From: CAZWRV01 sp964636325
GTDB lineage: Bacteria; Verrucomicrobiota; Lentisphaeria; Victivallales; GWF2-50-93
Reading direction: 5' to 3'
Length of the DNA: 32,569 nucleotides
Assembly (NCBI GenBank): GCA_964636325.1
Contig: CAZWRV010000073.1
Coordinates: forward strand, 1 to 32,569
A program made the position numbers and the translations under genes. Below the pieces are notes generated by a model that was not told the origin of the DNA, did no database searches, and saw only the letters and a list, made by a program, of their open reading frames with translations. Of the stretch, positions 7,132 through 14,038 are shown piece by piece; position 1 is the first letter of the stretch, and each line of letters starts with the position of its first letter.

Positions 7132-9090
7132 TCACCCGACATCGGCGCCGGAGGGCATTTCGCCGTCCACGGCGACGAGCCTGAGAGTTTTCCCGTCCTT
7201 GGCGGCGAGGAGCATTCCGTTGGACTCGATGCCGCGGATTTTGGCGGGCTTGAGGTTGGAGACGACGACGATGGTCCTGCCTACGACTTCCTCGGGCTTG
7301 TAGAACTGGGCGATGCCGGCGACGATCTGGCGCTTCTCGGCGCCGATTTCTATCTGCAGCCTCAGGAGCTTGTCGGCGCCCTGGACCTTCTCGGCCTCAA
7401 GAACCTTCGCGGTCTTGAGCTTGGCCTTGAAGAACTCGTCGACTGTGACGGTGCCGTCGCCCGCGGGAGCCTGCTGTTCGGCGGGCTTGGTCTCGGACTT
7501 TCTGCTTTCCTTCGGCTCGTTATCGGGCTTTGAATCCGCGGATTTAGCGGCTTCGATCCTCATAAAGAGCGCCTTGGTGTCGCTGACTGTGAGTCCGGAC
7601 TGCAGGAGGCCCCACTGGCGGAGGCCGTCGAAGTCGATATTTGAGCACTCATGCTCGTGAAGTCCGAGCGTCCTGCGGAGTTCGCACATCTTGGCGGGCA
7701 TGACCGGATGCAGGAGGCCGGAGATTATCCTGAGGGCCTCGGCGGCGGAATAGAGGACTGTATCGAGACGGGCCTTCCTTCCTTCGCTCGCGAGCTTCCA
7801 GGGGGCGTTCTTTTCGAAGTAGCGGTTCACCGCCCGGACGGCGCCCATGACCTGTCCGATGCCGCGGTCTATCTTCATTTCCTCGATGGACTTCACCATC
7901 GCCTCGGCCGCGTCTGCCAGTATGAGCTTCAGCTCGTCCTCGTCGGTTTCGTTTACCGAGGGGAAGGGGATTTTGCCGTCGGCGTTCTTTATTACCATCT
8001 TGACAACCCTGCTGAGGAGGTTGCCGAGGTCGTTTGCCAGGTCGCTGTTGTAACGTGCGACGAAGGACTCCTCGCAGAAGGACGCGTCGTTCCCCAGGGA
8101 CATTTCGGCCATGAGGAAGTATCTGAAGGCGTCGACGCCGTATTTTTCCGCGACTTGCAGGGGGTTGACAACGTTACCCTCGGTCTTGCTCATCTTGTCT
8201 CCGCCCAGGAGCCACCAGCCGTGGGCGTAGATTGTCTTCGGCATTTCAAGCCCGATGGCCTTCAGCATCGTCGGCCAGTAGACGGTGTGCGTAGTGAGGA
8301 TGTCCTTGCCGATGAGATGGAATTCGGCGGGCCACCATTTTGCGAATTTCGCATCGTCGGAACCATAGCCGACGCCGGTGATGTAGTTGATGAGCGCGTC
8401 GAACCAGACGTAGCAGACATAGTCCTTGTCGAAGGGCAGCTCTATGCCCCAGGAGAGGCGGGACTTAGGGCGCGAGACGCAGAGGTCTTCGAGCGGTTTG
8501 CGCAGAAAACCGAGCGTCTCGTTCCGCCTGTGGTCCGGCTGTATGAATTCCGGATGCGACTCGATGTGTGAGACCAGCCACTCCTGGTAGCGGCCCATCT
8601 TGAAGAAGTAGTTGGACTCAATTATCTCCTCGGTGGGGCGCCTGCATTCGGGGCAGAGTCCGTCCTCGGCCATGTCCTTTCCGGTGAAGAATCGTTCGCA
8701 GGGGACGCAGTATCTGCCCTTGTATTCGGCCTTGTAGATGAGATCCCTGTCGTAGAGGTCCTGCAGGATTTTTTGTACGGCGGCCTTGTGCGAAGGATCG
8801 GTGGTCCTTATGAAGAAGTCATTTGTAATTTCGAGCTTCTTCCAGAGCTCGGTGAATCGGACGACCGTGGTGTCGCACTGCTCCTGCGGGGTCATGCCGT
8901 GTGCGACGGCGGCCTTCTGGACCTTCTGTCCATGCTCGTCCGAGCCGGTGAGGAAAAATGTGGGGACGCCGACCAGCCTGTGGTAGCGGGAAAGGACGTC
9001 GGCCAGGAGCGTCGTGTAGGAATGGCCGATGTGCGGCTTGTCGTTCACATAATATATTGGCGTGGTGACATAGAATTTCCTGTTCTGCAT
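7132..9090 (-). CDS. metG: Methionyl-tRNA synthetase with C-terminal tRNA-binding domain
   Basis: 652 aa from ATG 9090, preceded by GGAG with a 6-base gap; a TTG at 9102 opens the frame further but is not needed. This class I synthetase charges tRNA-Met. HIGH is at residues 20-23 and KMSKT near 297-301. A zinc knuckle with CVPC (about 128-131) and CPEC (about 143-146) marks the single-knuckle bacterial form. The anticodon-binding helical domain follows, then a Lys/Glu/Ser-rich linker (about 500-540) and an OB-fold tRNA-binding domain (about 545-652) starting VDEFFKAKLKTAKVLEAEKV, which usually mediates dimerisation. All expected elements are intact. Confidence 0.97.
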   Translation of the reverse strand: MQNRKFYVTTPIYYVNDKPHIGHSYTTLLADVLSRYHRLVGVPTFFLTGSDEHGQKVQKAAVAHGMTPQEQCDTTVVRFTELWKKLEITNDFFIRTTDPSHKAAVQKILQDLYDRDLIYKAEYKGRYCVPCERFFTGKDMAEDGLCPECRRPTEEIIESNYFFKMGRYQEWLVSHIESHPEFIQPDHRRNETLGFLRKPLEDLCVSRPKSRLSWGIELPFDKDYVCYVWFDALINYITGVGYGSDDAKFAKWWPAEFHLIGKDILTTHTVYWPTMLKAIGLEMPKTIYAHGWWLLGGDKMSKTEGNVVNPLQVAEKYGVDAFRYFLMAEMSLGNDASFCEESFVARYNSDLANDLGNLLSRVVKMVIKNADGKIPFPSVNETDEDELKLILADAAEAMVKSIEEMKIDRGIGQVMGAVRAVNRYFEKNAPWKLASEGRKARLDTVLYSAAEALRIISGLLHPVMPAKMCELRRTLGLHEHECSNIDFDGLRQWGLLQSGLTVSDTKALFMRIEAAKSADSKPDNEPKESRKSETKPAEQQAPAGDGTVTVDEFFKAKLKTAKVLEAEKVQGADKLLRLQIEIGAEKRQIVAGIAQFYKPEEVVGRTIVVVSNLKPAKIRGIESNGMLLAAKDGKTLRLVAVDGEMPSGADVG

Positions 9091-9112
9091 GATGGGCTCC
9101 AAAAACTTATTC

Positions 9113-9135
9113 CGTTATTGGTTATTTGTTATTCG
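9113..9135. repeat. GTTATTN short-word repeat, copy 2
   Basis: CGTTATTGGTTATTTGTTAT followed by TCG, nearly identical and in the same orientation as the tract at 6715-6735. It lies immediately upstream of metG, so the two tracts bracket metG and the HNH gene. Confidence 0.75.
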
Positions 9136-9187
9136 TCCGGTGGAATCGCCTTCGGAGAGATTTCCAGCGGACAAAGCTGGGAATGTT

Positions 9188-9203
9188 GCAGACGGCCGTC
9201 TGC
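9188..9203. promoter_or_regulatory. 16-bp perfect palindrome in the metG / DUF116-fusion divergent promoter region
   Basis: GCAGACGGCCGTCTGC is a perfect palindrome in the space between two divergent genes. It could be a dimeric repressor site or a relative of the CGCAGACA hairpins in the 12178 and 15801 repeats. A TATAAT box (9241-9246, plus strand) lies downstream, but the nearest TTGAC is only 9 bases away, so no full promoter is claimed. Confidence 0.35.
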
Positions 9204-9319
9204 CCCCTGAAATCAAGGATGGGATTTGACGTCTGCGGTCTATAATTAACCTTTGAATGGGTTGTTTTTCAAATCGGCGGAGTTGAAGAGGCACTGATGG
9301 AGCTTTAGATTTCGGTGTT

Positions 9320-10927
9320 ATGCCTGAAAACGCCATAAAATTGACGAAGGCTCCGCAGGCGGTGCCGCCGGGGGCGGACGAGAGGCGGAGGATACGCCGT
9401 CTGGCCGCGGAATTCGCGGCCGCCGGAAGGCTCGTTCCGCCGCTTTCGCTGGAGGAGCTGGAGCATCAGGCGGGGGCATTCTGCCGTGCGAATTCCATAT
9501 CCTGCTCCCACCACGACTATGCGTCGGTGATGATCAACAACGAAGTCTGGCGCGGCACCGTGGCGTCGGTTCCCTTTGAACGGAGGATTCTTCTCATCCC
9601 CCAATGCCTGCGGAATGCGGCGGCATGTCCCGCGACGATGGACGAACTTGGCCTGCTCTGCATGAAATGCGGCAAGTGCGACATAGGGCGTATCCAGTCC
9701 GCGGCCGAGAAGCTCGGCTATGTGGTTCTCGTGGCAGAGGGCACGACTGTCGTGACGAAGCTTCTCGAGGGCGGAAAGATAGACTCTGTGATTGGGATCG
9801 GCTGCATGTCCGTTCTGGAGAAGGCGTTCTCCCAGATGACGGTGCATGCGATACCCGGGATCGCGGTTCCGCTCAACAAGGACGGCTGCATCAGGAGCGA
9901 GGTCGACACTGACTGGGTGCTTGAGCTGATTGCGGAAAGGTCGGAGGGCCGCTGTCCGGGACAGGTGGATCTCGACGGCCTACGCGCCGATATGAGTTCG
10001 CTGTTTCAGCGCGGCCCCATGGAGATGGTCACGGGCCCCCTGGAATCCGAGCCCGAGAGGATAGCCTTCGACTATCTTCTCAAGTCCGGGAAGCGCTGGC
10101 GGCCTGCGCTCCTGGCAGGGATATACAGGGCCTTGAACGGCAGCGATGGCGGGCTTCCGGCCGAGGTCAAGAAGCTGGCCGTCGCGGTAGAATGCTTCCA
10201 CAAGGCGTCTCTAATCCACGACGACATCGAGGACGGCGACGAGTTCCGCGACGAGGATGCGACGCTTCACAAGAGGTTCGGAGTCCCGGTGGCGCTCAAC
10301 ACCGGCGATCTGCTGATAGGCAAGGGTTATCACCTGATAAGCTCCTGCGGTCTTCCCGGCGAGCGGAAACTCAAGATGCTGGCGGTGGCGGCCGAAGGGC
10401 ACAGAAACCTCTGCCTGGGACAGGGCGAGGAGCTGCTGTGGAGCATGAATCCTGTTCCGGCATCTCCGGCGAAGGCGATCGAGATTTTCCGGAACAAGAC
10501 TTCCCCCGCATTCGAAGTCGCCCTGAGCCTCGGCGCGATTTCGGCCGGCGCCGACGACGGGCTCTGCCGCCTGATAAGCAAGTTCAGCGTGTCGCTCGGA
10601 ATCGCATACCAGATACGCGACGATCTGAACGAATATCTTCCGGATGCCGCGTCAGTCTCCAACCCGGCCTTCAAGGCGTCGATCATCGCCTCTCTCGCAT
10701 ATGATAATTCGGATTCCCGGTCAAGGGCGGCCATGAAATGCTTTTTCAACGGGACGGACAAGGCGAAGCCAGATGAAGTGATACGGACGGTTGCAGACTC
10801 CCACGCCGTCGAAAAGGCCACTCAGCTCTGCGAATTTCACAGGAACGAGGCCGTCCGTTCGCTGAACCCCATCCAGAACTCATCGCTAAAATCGTTCCTA
10901 AGAAGGATCATCGGGAGGATGATTTGA
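9320..10927 (+). CDS. DUF116 - polyprenyl diphosphate synthase fusion protein
   Basis: 535 aa. The N-terminal part (about 50-205) is a DUF116-type Cys-rich domain: PQCLRN (C96), C103, LLCMKCGKCDIGR (C114, C117, C120), C162 in IGIGCMSVL, plus C55 and C62. The C-terminal part (about 235-535) is an all-alpha trans-prenyltransferase: GKRWRP at 257-262, first Asp-rich motif DDIED at 301-305, GD at 329-330, GQGEEL near 368 and second motif RDDLNEY at 433-439, whose last Asp is Glu. Ala296 and Ser297, five and four residues before DDIED, are small, which in this family tends to allow C20 or longer products. It probably condenses IPP with allylic diphosphates. DUF116 may bind a metal or cluster. A 10-bp hairpin separates it from the next gene. 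Confidence 0.88.
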   Translation: MPENAIKLTKAPQAVPPGADERRRIRRLAAEFAAAGRLVPPLSLEELEHQAGAFCRANSISCSHHDYASVMINNEVWRGTVASVPFERRILLIPQCLRNAAACPATMDELGLLCMKCGKCDIGRIQSAAEKLGYVVLVAEGTTVVTKLLEGGKIDSVIGIGCMSVLEKAFSQMTVHAIPGIAVPLNKDGCIRSEVDTDWVLELIAERSEGRCPGQVDLDGLRADMSSLFQRGPMEMVTGPLESEPERIAFDYLLKSGKRWRPALLAGIYRALNGSDGGLPAEVKKLAVAVECFHKASLIHDDIEDGDEFRDEDATLHKRFGVPVALNTGDLLIGKGYHLISSCGLPGERKLKMLAVAAEGHRNLCLGQGEELLWSMNPVPASPAKAIEIFRNKTSPAFEVALSLGAISAGADDGLCRLISKFSVSLGIAYQIRDDLNEYLPDAASVSNPAFKASIIASLAYDNSDSRSRAAMKCFFNGTDKAKPDEVIRTVADSHAVEKATQLCEFHRNEAVRSLNPIQNSSLKSFLRRIIGRMI

Positions 10928-10929
10928 GG

Positions 10930-10959
10930 ATGATTTTCCGGGGCGGAAAATCATTTATT
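10930..10959 (+). terminator. Intrinsic terminator or attenuator between the isoprenoid genes
   Basis: A perfect 10-bp stem ATGATTTTCC (10930-10939) and GGAAAATCAT (10945-10954) with loop GGGGC, then TTATT. It starts 3 bases after the stop codon. It could end transcription of the fusion gene or reduce expression of the following gene, only 58 bp away. Confidence 0.65.
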
Positions 10960-10985
10960 GGGAATATTCAAGGGATATTATCTAC

Positions 10986-11912
10986 ATGCGCATGCCGGTC
11001 GAGATCGCCTCGCGCGCAGCGATGCCGGATGAGGACTGGCCGCAGCGCCTTCAAGGCTTCATCGCATCGAAGCTGAATTCCGACGGCGGCTTCGCAAACC
11101 GGGCCGGCCACAGCGATCCGTACTATACCTTCTTCGGAATATCGTGCCTGCTCGCCGGAAGGATTCCAATAATGGAATCCACGGCCGACTATGTTTTGAA
11201 AAACGCGTCGCATCCACCTGCGAACTTCGCGCATCTCGCGGCGCTCACGCAGTCGGCCGCAGTGTTGAACGTCCAATCCGCGGACAATGGTTCAAGCTGC
11301 CCCGTGCCGGGCGCGTCCGCCGCTGCGGTTCCGAAGGAACTGACGGGACATCTCGTCGGCGAACTTGAGGGCTTCCGCTCTCAGGACGGAGGTTATTCGC
11401 ATATTTCGAAGTGCGAGGCGAACGGTTCGGCATACGCGGCATATCTGTCGCTGCAGGCATACGGCTATTCCGGTCTGGCCGTTCCATATCCGGAGAAAAT
11501 TCTCAAGTCGCTAGCAAAACTCCGCCTCCCCGACGGATCTTATTCGAACAGCGCGGATCAGGCATCGGGCGGGACGCTCGCGACGGCCGCGGCCGTCGTC
11601 GCGGTGAAAAGCCTGGGCGGCAAAACGGACGATGCCTCATGCGGCTGGCTGCTCAGGCAGGCGTGCCCGCAGGGCGGATTTTCCGCATTTGAAAACACGG
11701 GCATGCCCGATCTTCTTTCAACCGCCGCCGCGCTGTTCGCCTTGAAGTCCTGCGGCTGCGAACTTCGCAGCCTAAAAGTGCCGGTGACGGAATTCGTCCA
11801 AAGCCTCAGGGATCTCGAATCCGGCGGATTCCGCGGGTTCGTGTTCGACACGATCCCTGACGTGGAATATACCTTCTACGCGCTTCTCTCGCTCGGGGCG
11901 CTGGCCGATTAA
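10986..11912 (+). CDS. Alpha/alpha-barrel protein of the prenyltransferase/squalene-cyclase repeat fold
   Basis: 308 aa. At least five repeats of the form GG(F/Y)xxx...AxxxLxxL are visible: SDGGFANRAG, QDGGYSHISK, LPDGSYSNSA, CPQGGFSAFE and ESGGFRGFVF, each followed by a hydrophobic helix. This is the half-barrel of protein prenyltransferase beta subunits and terpene cyclases. The segments aligning with the zinc ligands of protein prenyltransferases read MPDLLSTAA (no Cys) and IPDVEYTFYALL (Tyr for His), and no DXDD cyclase motif is seen. It may act on or bind the isoprenoid made by its neighbour, or be a non-catalytic barrel. The gene starts 58 bp after the fusion gene (ATG 10986 or 10992, AAGGG 11 nt upstream). 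Confidence 0.8.
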   Translation: MRMPVEIASRAAMPDEDWPQRLQGFIASKLNSDGGFANRAGHSDPYYTFFGISCLLAGRIPIMESTADYVLKNASHPPANFAHLAALTQSAAVLNVQSADNGSSCPVPGASAAAVPKELTGHLVGELEGFRSQDGGYSHISKCEANGSAYAAYLSLQAYGYSGLAVPYPEKILKSLAKLRLPDGSYSNSADQASGGTLATAAAVVAVKSLGGKTDDASCGWLLRQACPQGGFSAFENTGMPDLLSTAAALFALKSCGCELRSLKVPVTEFVQSLRDLESGGFRGFVFDTIPDVEYTFYALLSLGALAD

Positions 11913-12028
11913 ATATTTATCCCACAAAGCCGCAAGGAACACAAGGGGAGAGACGGAATATATTAAAGATAATCGATGTTCAGAGGAGGCTATCTGCGAT
12001 GCCCCCAGTTTTGTCCAACTGAACCTGC

Positions 12029-12057
12029 GGAGGGCGAAGCCGTGCTGAGCCGCCCTC
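12029..12057. repeat. GGAGGGCGAAGCC-family stem-loop, copy 1
   Basis: A 24-base unit starting GGAGGGCGAAGCCGTGCTGA is identical to the reverse complement of 27239-27262 and has two mismatches to 25418-25441. GAGGGCG (12030-12036) pairs with CGCCCTC (12051-12057). Confidence 0.75.
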
Positions 12058-12177
12058 GGGAGTCAGAGTCTGGAGGCGCAGTTGAGGGCGCCTCAACCAT
12101 CCGGAAGACGATGAAGATACCGACAAAGATAGCGACAAAGACGTTAGAGTTTCAGGAGCGTGCCCGTCTGCGGTGAC

Positions 12178-12278
12178 CGCAGTTTTGTCGGGGTGAAACT
12201 TAAAGTAGCGCAGGTATTCCTACCTGCGATGCCGCAGACAGGAATGTCTGCGTTACTTCAGGTGAGTTTCAGAGGAGC
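12178..12278. repeat. Double-hairpin dispersed repeat, copy 1
   Basis: An approximately 100-bp element with two adjacent perfect hairpins: CGCAGGTA-TTCC-TACCTGCG (12209-12228) and CGCAGACA-GGAA-TGTCTGCG (12233-12252). The two loops are mutually complementary. Flanks read CGCAGTTTTGTCGG on the left and GAGTTTCAGAGGAGC on the right. An inverted copy is at 15801-15897. Confidence 0.85.
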
Positions 12279-12325
12279 GCTATTAAGTTTTTAGTTCGGA
12301 CGTCGGGTGCCGGGGGCTGGACATT

Positions 12326-13873
12326 CTAGTCTATCCCTTCGGCGTTTTTCTTCTTGAGGCTTTTGAGATATTCGATTTCCTGGTCGATCCTGGCCTTCAT
12401 TTCGCGGCTGTCGGAGCATGGCTGCGTGCCCTTCAGGGAATTCCAGATTTCGACGGCCTTGTCGTAGTCCTTTTTCCTCAGGAACTCGCCGGCCTTTGCC
12501 TTCGTTTCGTCGAAGTATGACTCGATGAGCTGCTTCTTCCTTGTCTTTATTGCGGCGAGCGCGCCGGAGTTCAGCTCCTGTATTTTTTCCTTGACCTTTG
12601 CCTTCATGGGCGGCTCGCCCAGCTTGTATGCCTTTTCGAGGAGGGCGATCTTTTCCTTGTAGAGCTTGAGCGGTTCCGGATTGTCGTCGATGATTTGGAG
12701 CGCCTTTTTGAAGGTTGCGGACGCCTCCTTTTTGCGCTTTGTTTCGGAACCCGTCCTGGATACGATGACGAGCATGCCGAGGAGTATGATGAAGGCGAGG
12801 GCGACGATTATGCCCCTTGCCGGACTGTTTATCAGGACCGGCGCCCTTCTTCTTCTCCTGCTGCCGCAGGGAGCCTGGGCGTCGGTCTTTCCGCCTGCAG
12901 GGACTTCGATGATCTTTGTGGCCTCATGCTGTTCCAGTATCTCGTCGATGAGGGCGATGAGTTCGTCCCAGGATGCGAAGCGGTCCTCCTTCTTCTTCGC
13001 CATCATCTTGAAGATGATCAGGGCCGACTGTTCGGATATTTCCGGCCTGATCTTTCTCGGATCCGGGACGGGATCGGCCAGGTGGGAGGCGAGGATGGCC
13101 ATGGCGCTGTCGCCGTTGTAGGGCGGCAGTCCGGTGATCATATGGTAGAAGCTGGCGCCGAGGGAATACATGTCGGCTCTGAAATCAATGTCCTTATCGG
13201 ACTTTGCCTGCTCCGGGCTGACGTAGAGCGGGGATCCGACCATCATTCCGGGCATGGTCAGGTCTACGGATTCGGTGACCTTTTTAGAGATGCCGAGATC
13301 CATGAGCCGGGACTCGCCGTCGGGGGTTATCATTATGTTGGCTGGCTTGACGTCGCGGTGGAGTATCCTGTGCTTCTCCCAGACATGCTTGAGAGCCTGG
13401 CCGATGCTCTTGACAATCTTGAGTGCCTCCCCCTCGGGGATTATCCTGCCGTCGTCGAGCAGCCTTTTTATATCGATGCCGTCGACATAGCTCATCGCGA
13501 GGTAGTATATGTCCCTGTCGGCGCCGGCCTCGATGGCCCTGACGATGTTGGGATGCTCGATGGCGGCGAGAGTGCGGACTTCGCGGAAGAAGCGGTCGAG
13601 GTAGCTTTTGTCCCTGGCGAGATCCTCGTGGAGTATCTTGAGGGCGATCTTGCGCTGCATGGACTTCTGGGTCGCGAGGTACACTTCGCCCATTCCGCCG
13701 ACGCCGATGCGCTCGATTATCACATAGTCGCCGACGGTGTCGCCCTTGGAGAGGGAGGCCTTGGGGGCGAGCATCTCGTCGCCGCAATGCGGGCATTTCA
13801 CGTATTCGTCGGCGGACTTGTCGTCCCAGGCGAAATCCTTGTTGCAGCCGGGACAAGTATACATGTTCTTCAT
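12326..13873 (-). CDS. Zinc-ribbon, membrane-anchored Ser/Thr protein kinase
   Basis: 515 aa. The N-terminal ribbon has CPGC (C7, C10) and CPHC (C27, C30). The kinase domain (about 50-315) is complete: GVGGMGEVY glycine loop, Lys79, HRDVKPAN at 172-179, DLG at 192-194, and the SPEQA activation-segment end. HRD is intact, unlike the kinase at 92. An Arg-rich patch (338-343) precedes one TM helix (about 353-372). The region outside the membrane (about 375-515) is Lys/Glu-rich and helical, with TPR-like spacing around RKKDYDKAVEIW. This is a PknB/planctomycete-type receptor-like kinase. Starts at 13873 or 13864 (MYTCPGC) are both possible. It is downstream of the pilus block in the same direction, but a 161-bp gap suggests its own promoter. 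Confidence 0.92.
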   Translation of the reverse strand: MKNMYTCPGCNKDFAWDDKSADEYVKCPHCGDEMLAPKASLSKGDTVGDYVIIERIGVGGMGEVYLATQKSMQRKIALKILHEDLARDKSYLDRFFREVRTLAAIEHPNIVRAIEAGADRDIYYLAMSYVDGIDIKRLLDDGRIIPEGEALKIVKSIGQALKHVWEKHRILHRDVKPANIMITPDGESRLMDLGISKKVTESVDLTMPGMMVGSPLYVSPEQAKSDKDIDFRADMYSLGASFYHMITGLPPYNGDSAMAILASHLADPVPDPRKIRPEISEQSALIIFKMMAKKKEDRFASWDELIALIDEILEQHEATKIIEVPAGGKTDAQAPCGSRRRRRAPVLINSPARGIIVALAFIILLGMLVIVSRTGSETKRKKEASATFKKALQIIDDNPEPLKLYKEKIALLEKAYKLGEPPMKAKVKEKIQELNSGALAAIKTRKKQLIESYFDETKAKAGEFLRKKDYDKAVEIWNSLKGTQPCSDSREMKARIDQEIEYLKSLKKKNAEGID

Positions 13874-14012
13874 GCGCAGACCAAAGTATTAATGGAGCTA
13901 ATATATATCAAATCGGACGGCTGTAAAACGGAAAAGGGGGCAGACGCGAAGAAAACATTCCGTGCGTGAATCAAAAATCCGTCATAAAAAGCGGTGGATG
14001 CTCGCCGCCATC

Positions 14013-14038
14013 CTGAATCCGGCATTTCGCGGATTCAG
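14013..14038 (-). terminator. Stem-loop at the end of the tadG-like gene
   Basis: On the minus strand CTGAATCC (14031-14038) pairs with GGATTCAG (14013-14020) across a 10-base loop, overlapping the stop codon of the tadG-like gene. Further along, a short GCGG/CCGC stem is followed by five T near 13985. Termination here is plausible but weakly supported. Confidence 0.35.

Larger units (their letters stand above)
11913..12325. other. Repeat-rich intergenic region
   Basis: About 410 bases between convergent genes with no supported coding sequence. It contains a GGAGGGCGAAGCC-family stem-loop (12029-12057), a near-palindrome GTTGAGGGCGCCTCAAC around 12084, and the approximately 100-bp double-hairpin repeat (12178-12278). 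The word GAGTTTCAGGAGC (about 12148) also occurs, on the other strand, next to the start of the tadG-like gene near 15801. Confidence 0.6.

Noticed and set aside
7651..8571. Plus-strand open frame inside metG
   Set aside because: It is a mirror of the metG coding frame with no recognisable motif and no ribosome binding site.
9226..9246. TTGAC and TATAAT boxes as a full promoter for the 9320 gene
   Set aside because: The spacing is only about 9 bases, too short for a sigma70 promoter; only the TATAAT box is noted.
12695..13969. Plus-strand open frame antisense to the second kinase
   Set aside because: The kinase motifs on the minus strand are complete. The antisense frame is compositionally biased.
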